Positions 52,383 through 61,169 are shown, counted from the stretch's first letter. The stretch: DNA of 64,000 bases from Pedobacter psychrodurus (GCF_004331735.1 NZ_SJSO01000007.1:248001-312000); one strand, 5' to 3'. Numbers and translations: made by a program. Notes: generated by a model not told the origin, from the sequence alone.

Positions 52383-53282
52383 ATGAAAATTTCGAAATCC
52401 TTAGTTGTGATTTGTATGAGTGTCATTACTCTTCAAGCGACTGCACAAGTTGCTGAATTTCCAAAATTTAGTGCAGAAGCACATCGTGGTGGGAGAGGCT
52501 TATGGCCGGAAAATACCATCCTGGCAATGCAAAATGCGATGAAAATTGATGGCATTACAACCCTTGAAATGGATACGCACATTACTAAGGATGGTCAGGT
52601 TGTGGTGACCCATGATGATTATTTAAGTCCGGGTTTTATGCTTACGCCTGAAGGAAAGGAAATTCCATCAACTGATGCAAAAAGATATCCGATTTTTCAA
52701 ATGGAATATAAGGATTTAAAACAATTCGACTTAGGCACAAAACCATTGGCTGGTTTTCCAAATCAGCAAAAAGTTAAAACAAATATTCCCTTGATGAGCG
52801 ATTTGATAGATGCCGTTCAAAAAGACATAAAAAAGAATAAAACAAAACAATTTTTTTATAACATTGAAACAAAGTGCGATGCAAAAGGGGATGGCATAAC
52901 CAATCCTGAACCTGCAGTTTTTGTCGAATTACTGATGGATGTTATCAAAAAGAAAAAAATCATGCCTTATGTGGTTATCCAGTCTTTTGATAAAAGAACA
53001 ATTCAACTTATTCACGAAAAATATCCTGACGTAAAAACATCATTCCTGGTCGCAAATAAAAAATCTTACGAAGAAAATATTGCAGATTTAGGTTTTAAAC
53101 CCTTTATTTTAAGTCCGCTGTGGCAAATGGTAAACGAAGAACTGATTAAAAAAGCACATGCCGATGGCGTAAAAATCATTCCCTGGACTGCTAATACCTT
53201 AGCTGATATTCAGAAATTAAAAGCCTTAAATGTAGATGGAATTATTTCTGATTATCCGGATATTTTAGTTCAGGCAAAGTAG
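52383..53282 (+). CDS. Secreted glycerophosphodiester phosphodiesterase
   Basis: The 299-residue protein has a signal peptide ending ATAQ. Catalytic motifs: AEAHRGGRGLWPENT (His34 and Arg, near residue 32), LEMDTHITKDGQVVVTHDD (metal ligands Glu and Asp, catalytic His) and VIQSFDKRTIQLI near residue 200. It splits glycerophosphodiesters, such as deacylated phospholipids, to glycerol-3-phosphate and an alcohol using a divalent metal. It follows the metallophosphoesterase by 17 bases; the pair could release free phosphate in sequence. Confidence 0.94.
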   Translation: MKISKSLVVICMSVITLQATAQVAEFPKFSAEAHRGGRGLWPENTILAMQNAMKIDGITTLEMDTHITKDGQVVVTHDDYLSPGFMLTPEGKEIPSTDAKRYPIFQMEYKDLKQFDLGTKPLAGFPNQQKVKTNIPLMSDLIDAVQKDIKKNKTKQFFYNIETKCDAKGDGITNPEPAVFVELLMDVIKKKKIMPYVVIQSFDKRTIQLIHEKYPDVKTSFLVANKKSYEENIADLGFKPFILSPLWQMVNEELIKKAHADGVKIIPWTANTLADIQKLKALNVDGIISDYPDILVQAK

Positions 53283-53308
53283 TATTTTCGGCTTTATAAA
53301 AATTGAAA

Positions 53309-54004
53309 ATGAAAGCACTTTTAAATAAGCTATTAATAACCGCAGTTGTCTTTGCCCTGAGTTTTACAGCAGCTACGGCTCAGGTGGTAAAATGGGACAG
53401 TACCTATCGTCCGGGGAAATATGTTGAGCTGGTGGCTAAGTTTAAAGCCGATTCAAAATCAAAAAAGGATATTGTTTTTTTAGGTAACAGCATTACTGCC
53501 GGAACGGATTGGGCTAAACTTTTGGATCTTCCAAAGGCAAAAAATAGGGGGATCTCTGGTGATATAACTTTTGGTGTTTTAGAACGTTTGCAAGATGTAA
53601 TTGATGGTAAACCAGCAAAGGTTTTTATTTTGATTGGTATAAATGATATCTCCAGGAATATTCCAGACAGCGTGATCTTAAGAAATTATAAAACAATGAT
53701 CGCCAGAATCAGAACAGGATCGAAGAAAACAAAGATTTATTTCAATACACTTCTGCCTGTGAATGCTGCTTTCGAAAAGTTTAAAAACCATTATGGTAAA
53801 GACGAGCATATTTTGTGGTTGAACGATGAAATCAGAAAGTTTGCTGCTAAAAATGTAACCGTTATCGACCTGTATCCAAATTTTACCGATCAGGACAAAC
53901 ATTTAAGGGCAGAGCTTACCAAAGATGGCCTGCATCTTATTCCTGCTGGATACCAGGTTTGGGCAGATTTTCTTAAAAAAAGCAGTTATTTAACCGAGAA
54001 ATAA
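53309..54004 (+). CDS. Secreted SGNH/GDSL hydrolase
   Basis: The start at ATG 53309 gives 231 residues with a signal peptide (ALSFTAATAQ). The order of blocks is the normal one: IVFLGNSITAG near residue 55 (Gly-Asn-Ser in place of Gly-Asp-Ser), NRGISGD (block II), IGINDIS (block III) and DGLHLIPAGY (block V with Asp and His). It may be an esterase acting on lipids or acetylated ligands, for example deacylating phospholipids before GDPD acts. This is the last gene of the operon. It contrasts with the permuted SGNH protein at 4664-5410. Confidence 0.93.
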   Translation: MKALLNKLLITAVVFALSFTAATAQVVKWDSTYRPGKYVELVAKFKADSKSKKDIVFLGNSITAGTDWAKLLDLPKAKNRGISGDITFGVLERLQDVIDGKPAKVFILIGINDISRNIPDSVILRNYKTMIARIRTGSKKTKIYFNTLLPVNAAFEKFKNHYGKDEHILWLNDEIRKFAAKNVTVIDLYPNFTDQDKHLRAELTKDGLHLIPAGYQVWADFLKKSSYLTEK

Positions 54005-54015
54005 TATGATTTAAA

Positions 54016-54045
54016 AAGAAGTCAAGTTTAAAAACTTGACTTCTT
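54016..54045. repeat. Palindromic hairpin GAAGTCAAGTTT type, copy 2
   Basis: AAGAAGTCAAGTTT (54016-54029) and AAACTTGACTTCTT (54032-54045) are perfect 14-bp arms around two bases, 12 bases after the SGNH stop; it shares its core with 29891-29923. A CCCGAT/ATCGGG hairpin like that at 29948-29966 lies nearby at 54119-54135. Confidence 0.78.
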
Positions 54046-54220
54046 GCGATTTAGTGCCATGTTATTTAACCATTAATAGTTGCAGAAACTCTACATCTCT
54101 AAACCTTGTTGACGCGGTCCCGATATAAAATCGGGGCAAGCAGAAAACAGGACGAAACATTAAAAGAAGTACAACAATTGCTTTCCAGAAAAATAAGCTA
54201 TTACTAGCTTTTGGGATTTA

Positions 54221-54829
54221 TTAAATAAAAAGGTTCTGGCTTGCAATCAGTACTTTTTCTCTATCTATATTTTTTAAGCTGGGTACACTACCTAGCTTTT
54301 TTATTTTGGTATACTGAAGAATATATCTTTCGGTTTCCGTATTTTCATCGCCATTAAAAATGATGCCTTTAATCGGAATTTCGTATTGTTTAAGCAGATT
54401 AATTGATAAAAGCGTATGGTTAATGCTACCTAAATAATTTTGTGATACCAATATTACTTCTACATCTAATTTTTTAATCAGGTCGATAATCAGCTCGTTT
54501 TCGTTTAAAGGTACCATTAAACCGCCAGCTCCTTCAATAATCAAATTGTTATCAGTTAAAGGAATGTTGATTTTGTTAAGTTCAATCTCAATTCCATCTA
54601 ACTTGGCTGATAAATGCGGTGATAGGGGCTGCGTTAGCCTATAGCTTTCTGGGTGGATAACCGTTTGGGTATTGCTTATTAAACTATCTATGGATATGCT
54701 ATCGCTGGTATCTAAATCTCCCGATTGGATTGGTTTCCAATAATCTGCTTTTAGTTTTTCGGTTAAAATGGCACTGATTAATGTTTTTCCGATACCCGTT
54801 CCAATTCCTGTGATAAAATATTTAGCCAT
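54221..54829 (-). CDS. bioD: Dethiobiotin synthase
   Basis: The 202-residue protein has the P-loop FITGIGTGIGKTLISAILTE at residues 5-24, KPIQSGD near residue 37 and LIIEGAGGLMVPL near residue 98, all hallmarks of BioD. It closes the ureido ring of dethiobiotin from diaminopelargonate, CO2 and ATP. Its ATG directly follows the TAA of bioF with no base between, so translation is coupled. Only these two biotin genes are present here; bioA and bioB must be elsewhere. Confidence 0.96.
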   Translation of the reverse strand: MAKYFITGIGTGIGKTLISAILTEKLKADYWKPIQSGDLDTSDSISIDSLISNTQTVIHPESYRLTQPLSPHLSAKLDGIEIELNKINIPLTDNNLIIEGAGGLMVPLNENELIIDLIKKLDVEVILVSQNYLGSINHTLLSINLLKQYEIPIKGIIFNGDENTETERYILQYTKIKKLGSVPSLKNIDREKVLIASQNLFI

Positions 54830-55951
54830 TTAATTTAATTCTTTAAGATGATTAACCAACGAAATAATTTCCTCGTCGGTATTAAAGTTGTGAAGACAGA
54901 TTCTGAGCCTTTCTTTGCCCAAAGCTACTGTTGGGCCTAATATTGCCCGTACATCGAAACCTTTGCTTTGCAATGCTGTAGCTGCCAGTTTAGTCGCTTC
55001 ATTTGATGAAAATAAAATACCCTGAATAGCACTTTCGCTATCAAGTGCATTAATGTTTTGCTCTTTTAACATATTTCTAAACAATGCAATTTTTTGATGA
55101 ATCAGCTGATGATCAATATTATTTAAGTGCTGGTATGCCGATCTAACTGCAACTATACTATGAATGGGAGCAGCTGTGGTGTAAATGAACGATCGTGCAA
55201 AATTAATGAGGTAGTGGCGTAAGTTTTTACTTCCTAAAATAATGGCTCCATGTACACCCAAGGCTTTTCCAAAGGTTACAATTCGTGCAAATACCTTGTT
55301 GGTTAGGTTAAGCTGGTTAATCAATCCGCTGCCGTTCGCACCAAAAACTCCTGTAGCATGAGCTTCATCTACAATCAGGTTGGCCTGGTAACGCTCGCAA
55401 AGGTTAGATACCTCTATTAATGGTGCAATATCTCCATCCATAGAATAAACGCTTTCTACTACTACAAATATGTTTCCCTTTGAAAGTTTCAGTTTGGTTT
55501 CAAGATCGTTTATATCGTTATGACGAAATTTATAACGTGTAGCATGACTTAATCTACAGCCATCTATAATACTCGCATGAATCAATTCGTCAGTGATAAT
55601 CGTATCGCCACGCTGTGGTATGCTTGATAGTAGCCCTACATTGGCATCATAACCAGAGTTAAAGATTAATCCGCTTTCAGCCAGATGAAAATCGGCAATA
55701 AACTGTTCGGTTTCTTCCGTAAATGCGGTATTCCCGCTTAACAGTCGCGAACCACCAGCCCCGTTCAGGTAATTGGGCAGTGTTGCTAGTATATTGTCGA
55801 TTAAATTTTTTAATTCACCAGATCTGGCAAAACCTAAATAATCATTAGAACAAAAATCAAAAGGAGGGATGTTCGTCGATAAATTCCTGATCGAAAGGTT
55901 ATCTTTTCGTTCCTGAAGTTTATCATTAAGAAAATGTTCAATTTTGCTCAT
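54830..55951 (-). CDS. bioF: 8-amino-7-oxononanoate synthase
   Basis: The 373-residue protein is a PLP alpha-oxoamine synthase: FCSNDYLGFARSGELK near residue 33, GGSRLLSGN near 67, VVESVYSMDGDIAPL near 165, LIVDEAHATGVFG near 193 and the PLP Lys229 in IVTFGKALGVHG. It joins pimeloyl thioester to alanine, the first committed step of biotin ring synthesis. Other alpha-oxoamine synthases (KBL, serine palmitoyltransferase) are excluded mainly by the adjoining bioD. Confidence 0.95.
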   Translation of the reverse strand: MSKIEHFLNDKLQERKDNLSIRNLSTNIPPFDFCSNDYLGFARSGELKNLIDNILATLPNYLNGAGGSRLLSGNTAFTEETEQFIADFHLAESGLIFNSGYDANVGLLSSIPQRGDTIITDELIHASIIDGCRLSHATRYKFRHNDINDLETKLKLSKGNIFVVVESVYSMDGDIAPLIEVSNLCERYQANLIVDEAHATGVFGANGSGLINQLNLTNKVFARIVTFGKALGVHGAIILGSKNLRHYLINFARSFIYTTAAPIHSIVAVRSAYQHLNNIDHQLIHQKIALFRNMLKEQNINALDSESAIQGILFSSNEATKLAATALQSKGFDVRAILGPTVALGKERLRICLHNFNTDEEIISLVNHLKELN

Positions 55952-55962
55952 CGGTCAAAAGT

Positions 55963-55997
55963 AAAAAAAGCGTCCCGAATAATCGGAACGCTTTTAA
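55963..55997 (-). terminator. Intrinsic terminator of the Spy/CpxP-like gene
   Basis: AAAAGCG...CGCTTTT arms with CCGA/TCGG inside; on the minus strand the stem is followed by seven T. It lies 12 bases before the bioF start, so it overlaps the bioF promoter region. Confidence 0.78.
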
Positions 55998-56025
55998 AAA
56001 TATAATTAATTACTATTTGTACTAT

Positions 56026-56478
56026 TTATCCTTGTGCAGGAGGATTAGAAACTACAGGTGCTTTATCTTTTTTGCCTCTGCCACCCATTCCTTTTCTCAT
56101 TTTATCTCCCTTTTCTTTGGCTTCGGCACGGAAAGCATCCATTTTAGTTTTTTGTTCAGCAGTTAGAATACCATCTATTTTAGCTTTTTGCTCATCAATA
56201 GCTGCTTTACGCTCTTTCATTTTACCTTTCATATCGCCTTGATCAGCAGATCTCCAAGCCTCCATTTTCTTTGCGTTTTCCAACTCAATGGCGTAAATTT
56301 TGGTTTTTTGATCAGCGGTTAAGCTTAGCTGTTTCTCTAATCTAGTGGTTGCCTTTTCTGCTCTTTGCTCAGCAGTCATTTTAGGCATTGCCCGTCTTGC
56401 TCTCTTTGTAGTGTCTTGAGCAAATGCAGCGGTTAATCCCATTACTGCAATTGCTATTGTTAAAATTGCCTTTTTCAT
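56026..56478 (-). CDS. Spy/CpxP-like periplasmic protein (LTxxQ family or DUF4890-like)
   Basis: The start at ATG 56478 gives 150 residues with a signal peptide (MKKAILTIAIAVMGLTAAFA, cut after AFAQ). The mature part is helical and highly charged, with LTADQKTKIYAIE and LTAEQKTKMDAFR, the LTxxQ repeats of Spy/CpxP chaperones. Length and composition fit a periplasmic chaperone or metal-stress protein. It is a single-gene unit with a minus-strand terminator, and the regulatory gene upstream is 78 bases away. Confidence 0.85.
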   Translation of the reverse strand: MKKAILTIAIAVMGLTAAFAQDTTKRARRAMPKMTAEQRAEKATTRLEKQLSLTADQKTKIYAIELENAKKMEAWRSADQGDMKGKMKERKAAIDEQKAKIDGILTAEQKTKMDAFRAEAKEKGDKMRKGMGGRGKKDKAPVVSNPPAQG

Positions 56479-56556
56479 GTTATGTTTTTTTATGTGTTTG
56501 TTAATCAATAGATACATAAAAAGGCAAACGGTTTAATCGGCTGTTGTTAAAAAGTG

Positions 56557-57333
56557 TTAATTTTTATTTAATTGAGAGATTGACTTCTGCATTTGTGCCA
56601 TCATCTGTGTCAGGGTTTCCATTGTAGGGTCTGGTGCAGGTTCAGGTAATGAGGTAGAAATATATGCTTTGGCTCTCCAGATTTCCAGGATGTCGTCGGC
56701 AGCAATTGTATAAGCATCGTATACCTTATTATCTGATACCAGCTTTAAATCTTTGTTCTCTCTAAAACGATTACCCGCTCTTTTATATACTACACCTTCA
56801 TTTTTACTAATCACGATGTAGGTTTCGCCAGTTTTTACTTCATTCCAGTTATCGAGATACTCACCAATAATCACACTCCCTGGTTGAACAGGTAACATAC
56901 TATCACCCATAATTTCGAAAGCCCTAAATGTACCTTGTCTTAATGCAGCTAAAGGAAGTTGAAATTTCGGTAGGTCGCTAATATATTGAGGATCTGAAAA
57001 CCCGTTCAAATAACCAGCACTGGCTTTAACCGGAACCAATTCGATATTTTCTCGGTCGTTCTGATCAACAGAAATGCTGAGTACCCTTAGGTTAGATCCC
57101 TGGCTTTTTGGCTTCGGTTTCCAGCTGTCAGATATTTTCTCATTGATGAATTCATCGATGGTAAGATCAAAGTATTCGGCTATTTTTTTTAGCAAATCAT
57201 ATTTAGGTTCCGCCCGGTCTTCCTCGTAAGCCCCGATGAGCGATCTCTTGATTTCCATAATATCAGCGAAATTTTGCTGTGTATGGCCTTTTTTCTTCCT
57301 GAGGTACTTTAAATTATTTGAAATATTTGACAT
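56557..57333 (-). CDS. XRE-S24 LexA-like transcriptional repressor
   Basis: The 258-residue protein has an N-terminal HTH (LRKKKGHTQQNFADIMEIKRSLIGAYEE, about 11-38) and a C-terminal S24 domain with Ser145 in IMGDSMLPVQPG and Lys184 in VVYKRAGN. ASAGYLNG (104-111) contains a possible Ala-Gly cleavage site at 106-107, about the same distance from Ser as in LexA. The C-terminus adds a Met/Gln-rich tail (about 228-258). Repressors of this type cleave themselves in response to DNA damage; here binding sites should lie in the divergent promoter at 57361-57404. No SOS mutagenesis genes are in the window. Confidence 0.92.
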   Translation of the reverse strand: MSNISNNLKYLRKKKGHTQQNFADIMEIKRSLIGAYEEDRAEPKYDLLKKIAEYFDLTIDEFINEKISDSWKPKPKSQGSNLRVLSISVDQNDRENIELVPVKASAGYLNGFSDPQYISDLPKFQLPLAALRQGTFRAFEIMGDSMLPVQPGSVIIGEYLDNWNEVKTGETYIVISKNEGVVYKRAGNRFRENKDLKLVSDNKVYDAYTIAADDILEIWRAKAYISTSLPEPAPDPTMETLTQMMAQMQKSISQLNKN

Positions 57334-57360
57334 AAAAATAAATTTTAAAATAAATTTGGA

Positions 57361-57404
57361 ATTACTAAAATAGTTAGTAATTTTATGCTCATAAAGTTAG
57401 TAAT
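57361..57404. promoter_or_regulatory. Operator cluster between the LexA-like and GIY-YIG genes
   Basis: ATTACTA (57361-57367) and TAGTAAT (57375-57381) form an inverted repeat; TTAGTAAT recurs at 57374-57381 and 57397-57404. The second copy is next to a TAnnTTTG-like box (TTATTTTG, 57406-57413), so the repressor could block both divergent genes. Confidence 0.55.
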
Positions 57405-57466
57405 ATTATTTTGAATTGCAAGAGCGTATACTAAATAGTTTAGTTTTAATTTTTAAACATAAGATC

Positions 57467-57817
57467 ATGAAAAAGTTTGTTTATATCGTTACCGACAGAA
57501 ATCGCACAAGTATGCATGTGGGCATGAGCTCTGATTTAATGAAGACACTGGATTTCTACAAACAGATGCCAAACTTGTTTTTTGATAATGGACAGCAATT
57601 AACCCGCTTGGTTTACTTTGAAGAGTTTAAAACAGAAGCACAGGCTTTGTTGCGTTTTAAATCAATTAGCCGGTTTACACGCATGCAGAAAGAACGTTTG
57701 GTAAGATCTTGTAATCCAGATTGGATTGATTTAACTATAGGCCTCGATTTCGAAAATATTCTTTTACATCGGAATATAAGCAATCAGGTTAAACTATCAT
57801 TTACAAGTTTATCCTAA
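57467..57817 (+). CDS. Degenerate GIY-YIG domain protein
   Basis: The start at ATG 57467 gives 116 residues; the frame to 57416 adds 17 residues over the operator zone. FVYIVTDRNRTSMHVGMSSD corresponds to the GIY-YIG core, but YIV and HVG replace GIY and YIG, Lys26 stands where catalytic Arg is expected, and Phe64 stands in LLRFKSISRF where the catalytic Glu (REKQIK) should be. NPDWIDL closes the domain. It may be a DNA-binding protein without nuclease activity, co-regulated with the LexA-like repressor. Inactivity is inference from the missing residues. Confidence 0.85.
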   Translation: MKKFVYIVTDRNRTSMHVGMSSDLMKTLDFYKQMPNLFFDNGQQLTRLVYFEEFKTEAQALLRFKSISRFTRMQKERLVRSCNPDWIDLTIGLDFENILLHRNISNQVKLSFTSLS

Positions 57818-57889
57818 TCAATTTTTAAGATTTAATAATTTGTAGAATTGATTAGAAATAATGATGAATAAATATATACCTATAAAAAA

Positions 57890-57931
57890 TGCTTGAATGA
57901 TAAGGACCATCGGTATCCAATCATTCAAGCA
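57890..57931 (-). terminator. Terminator-like hairpin before the GIY-YIG/beta-barrel convergent end
   Basis: TGCTTGAATGAT (57890-57901) pairs with ATCATTCAAGCA (57920-57931), a perfect 12-bp stem; on the minus strand ATTTTTTATA follows, so it ends transcription of the 57996-61169 gene. Confidence 0.75.
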
Positions 57932-57963
57932 ATCATTAATTTATTATTTGTTTATCTATTTAG

Positions 57964-57990
57964 TCATTCTCTCATTCAATCATTCTCTCA
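57964..57990. repeat. Direct repeat ATTCTCTCATT
   Basis: ATTCTCTCATT occurs twice (57965-57975 and 57981-57991 within one base) with period 16, between the terminator hairpin and the end of the outer-membrane protein gene. Function unknown. Confidence 0.4.
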
Positions 57991-57995
57991 TTATT

Positions 57996-60900
57996 TTACC
58001 ACCCTGGCGCAAATGTTAAACCGAATACTCCAGTTTTAACATCTTTCCTCTGGAAAGGAATTGCATAGTAAGGTTCTAATACAAAATAGCCAAAAACGTT
58101 TACCCGTACCGATATACCAACACTCATTGCCGGTACACGTTCTGTTGTTGCTTGATAAGTAACAAGATTTCCTTTTTCATCTTTAGCTGGTTCGCCGTTA
58201 CTATTTAATACAGATTCTGTCGTATAGGTCGGTTCACTTTTAAACTTTACCTTGGTATCGTTTGTCCAGGCCAATCCCGCATCAAAGAATAAATTCAGGT
58301 CAGAGAATAAAAATTTAGAAGGTATAGCCGCTAATTTTTTAGGCCCCGTAAAAGGTAAACGGACTTCGAAATTGAAAACTGCTATTTTACTTCCTGTTAA
58401 CTGGTTAATGTCGAAAGATTCTGACGATTGGGCTGAGGTGCTTTTGTAAATTGAGTTTGATTCGTAACCTCTAATTAAATAAGGATAACCCAAATACATT
58501 GGATAAAGTCTATCTGCATCTTTACCAATTCTTAAAGTATTGTAACTTCTAACGGCAAAAGTTACAGGCTTAGCTCTCCAATATTTACGAAGATCGGCCG
58601 TTACACCAGCAAAATTATAGGTGCCAAAATATTTTTCCCCACTTACGCGGTATCTAAAACCATCAAGTGGACCAGTAAGACCAAAAATAGAATTATCACC
58701 AACAAAGCCAGCATTTAATTGATATAGTGTAAAGGCATTAAAAGGAATTCCATAATCTTGAGAAGCTACGTCGTTAGAAATTCTCTTTTTGTCTTGACCA
58801 ATGTAGTAACCAGCCGAATTGTAATAATTGCTATACCGATCAACTCTATAACTATAATGCGAGAATGCACCCCCCAATTCGAATCTATGTATTTTACTAA
58901 ATGGATAAGCCCCAAAAACCTGGATCTGATCTTCGAATGTTCTAATAATATCTGTCCTATCTGCTAGGGCATTAACAGTTTGGTTATCACCTGTAGGGAT
59001 ATTTTCGTATCCATAGGACCTAAACCCTGATACATAAGGAATATGTGAAATGGCGGCACCCCAATTGATCCTGCTTTTCTGATTGATATAACCAACTAAT
59101 CCGCCAAAGTCATAAATTTCGCCATTTACGGATAGGTTTGCAATGATTTGGTTGGTACCCAAAATATCACTGAACATCCCAACAATACCACCTGAAACAC
59201 CGGTTCCGAAACGGCTGGTAGACACGCCAACACCACTATTAGCTAAATAATCTAACCTGAATTTTGGTTTGTAAGGAACAGTTTTCATCGAATCGGCTAT
59301 GGTTTTTTCGAAACGATCAAAATTATTTAAATTAGAATTGATGATGTTTACACCAATGTTTTCCATTGGGGGAAGGATAGCGGCATCAAAATTTTCTTCC
59401 TGATTGCCAATGCGTTTCGCTTTAAAACTGCTTAATTTAGCATTATACAAGGTGTAACGCTGGTAGCGGTAATAGCTATACACAATTTCATCAGTTGTAG
59501 AAACGGAAATTGCAGGTGAAAATTCGGTAATCCCACTAATTCCTGTAAAATAATCAGTTAACTGATCAACAGTATTATCTGCGAAATTGTATTTGTATAA
59601 ATTTCTAAATCCATCTCTGTTCGATAGGAAATAGATATTTTGACTATTTGAAGAGAACTGTGCATTTAAGTTATTCGCTCCTGGAAAAACATCTAAATTG
59701 CTCACTGTTTTAGAAGCAATATCGTAAACAGCCAGGTTTATAGGCAATACTGCATTAATTACATTGGCTTGAATGGCTGCTCTATCTGATGAAAACACCA
59801 ATTTTTTGCCATCAGGCGAGTAACTAGGTGCATAATCAGAATACACATCGTTAGTAATTTGAGTAACCGTTTTAGTATCTAAATTATAAGAGAAAATGTC
59901 GCTCTGTCCTTCAACCATGCCCGAAAAAGCTACATCTTTTCCATTTGGCGACCAGGTTAAATTACCAAACTGCTGCACCTGATCCATTGCTGTTTGAGAA
60001 ACCGTAGTTCCGTTTGAAACATTGATAATCATCATCTGGTTTTTGCCATGACTGAAGATACTAAAGGCAAATTGTTTACTATCCGGCGACCATGCCCCGG
60101 CTGACTCTATAAAGTTGAAATCATCAATGTGGCCATTGGAGATCTGACTGCTTAGCTTCCTGATAATTCTCCCTGTTTTGGCATCTGCGAGAAATAAATC
60201 AATACCAAAAAGGTCTTTTTCAGACATGAAGGCTAAATATTTTCCGTCTGGACTAAGGGCAGGGGCAACGTTCATATTACCTGCGTTTTTGTTGTCGATG
60301 ATTTTTGTACCCGTAATTTTGATTTGCGAACTATCTGCTTTTAACATTGGTTTATAATGCGCATCAATAGAATTTTTCCATAAACCCGATAATGTTTTGT
60401 CATCGTATCCAAAAGTATACCTAATGGCATTTTCGTAACCATATTTGGCGGTATTCTTAAATAATGGAACAATAGTGGTATCGCCATATTGAGAACCAAT
60501 GTAAGTCCAAAATGCCTGACCATAACGATATGGAAAATATTTGTTAGAGTTGGTTAAATCTTTTAATGAAGGGATATCACGGTTTAACATGGCATCGCGC
60601 ATCCACATGGAAGTAAATGCGTCCTTTTTCCCGATTGACAAGTATTCGGCCATGCCTTCAACCATCCATAATGGTGTTTGGCCAACATTTTCTAAGCTAA
60701 TCGAATCTTTTTCGAGCAGAAGGTGGTATTGAAAAGCATGGACAAGCTCGTGTCCTAAAACGTGCCTTGTTTGGCTATTTAGTTCCATAACAGGCATAAT
60801 CACCCTATTTTTTAATGCCTCTGTAACCCCGCCGGTACCAATTCCAATTTCTCCGTTAAGTACTGTTGTTTGCTGGAAATCAGGATGATTATTGTATAGA

Positions 60901-61169
60901 ATAATAGGGTTTTTCTTTAAAAAAGTATCTCTAAAAACTTCCTGATGCATTTTGTACCAGGTTTCAGCATCTTGCGAAAAACGTTTTAAAAGTTTCTCGT
61001 TTTTGATGTAATAGTAAATCTCGAAATGAGGAGTTTGCAAAACTTTAAACTCGAGTTTTTTATACCTTACCTTGTTTTGTCCGAAATATTGGGCCTTAAC
61101 AGAAAAAGAAAGAATAAGCAGGAGCAATAAAAAAGAATATCGCCTTAATAAAGTAGAGCCTATTTTCAT
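57996..61169 (-). CDS. Outer-membrane protein: peptidase-MA-like domain, PD40 propeller and beta-barrel
   Basis: The start at ATG 61169 gives 1,057 residues with a signal peptide (SVKAQ). Domain 1 (about 30-240) is gluzincin-like: HVLGHELVHAFQYH near residue 140 is HExxH and WMVEGMAEYLSIG near residue 170 supplies the third zinc ligand. Domain 2 (about 280-580) is a TolB-like PD40 propeller (ALSPDGKYLAFMS, SYSPDGKKLVFSSD). Domain 3 (about 620-1057) has amphipathic strands ending in FGLTFAPGW, a terminal-aromatic beta-barrel of BamA/Omp85-like look. It joins a protease, a propeller and an outer-membrane anchor in one chain. Its substrate is unknown. Confidence 0.9.
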   Translation of the reverse strand: MKIGSTLLRRYSFLLLLLILSFSVKAQYFGQNKVRYKKLEFKVLQTPHFEIYYYIKNEKLLKRFSQDAETWYKMHQEVFRDTFLKKNPIILYNNHPDFQQTTVLNGEIGIGTGGVTEALKNRVIMPVMELNSQTRHVLGHELVHAFQYHLLLEKDSISLENVGQTPLWMVEGMAEYLSIGKKDAFTSMWMRDAMLNRDIPSLKDLTNSNKYFPYRYGQAFWTYIGSQYGDTTIVPLFKNTAKYGYENAIRYTFGYDDKTLSGLWKNSIDAHYKPMLKADSSQIKITGTKIIDNKNAGNMNVAPALSPDGKYLAFMSEKDLFGIDLFLADAKTGRIIRKLSSQISNGHIDDFNFIESAGAWSPDSKQFAFSIFSHGKNQMMIINVSNGTTVSQTAMDQVQQFGNLTWSPNGKDVAFSGMVEGQSDIFSYNLDTKTVTQITNDVYSDYAPSYSPDGKKLVFSSDRAAIQANVINAVLPINLAVYDIASKTVSNLDVFPGANNLNAQFSSNSQNIYFLSNRDGFRNLYKYNFADNTVDQLTDYFTGISGITEFSPAISVSTTDEIVYSYYRYQRYTLYNAKLSSFKAKRIGNQEENFDAAILPPMENIGVNIINSNLNNFDRFEKTIADSMKTVPYKPKFRLDYLANSGVGVSTSRFGTGVSGGIVGMFSDILGTNQIIANLSVNGEIYDFGGLVGYINQKSRINWGAAISHIPYVSGFRSYGYENIPTGDNQTVNALADRTDIIRTFEDQIQVFGAYPFSKIHRFELGGAFSHYSYRVDRYSNYYNSAGYYIGQDKKRISNDVASQDYGIPFNAFTLYQLNAGFVGDNSIFGLTGPLDGFRYRVSGEKYFGTYNFAGVTADLRKYWRAKPVTFAVRSYNTLRIGKDADRLYPMYLGYPYLIRGYESNSIYKSTSAQSSESFDINQLTGSKIAVFNFEVRLPFTGPKKLAAIPSKFLFSDLNLFFDAGLAWTNDTKVKFKSEPTYTTESVLNSNGEPAKDEKGNLVTYQATTERVPAMSVGISVRVNVFGYFVLEPYYAIPFQRKDVKTGVFGLTFAPGW

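Noticed and set aside
55963..55997. Riboswitch or biotin-type operator before bioF
   Set aside because: The hairpin has T-runs on the minus strand only and fits a terminator of the neighbouring gene; no BirA-like palindrome was seen.
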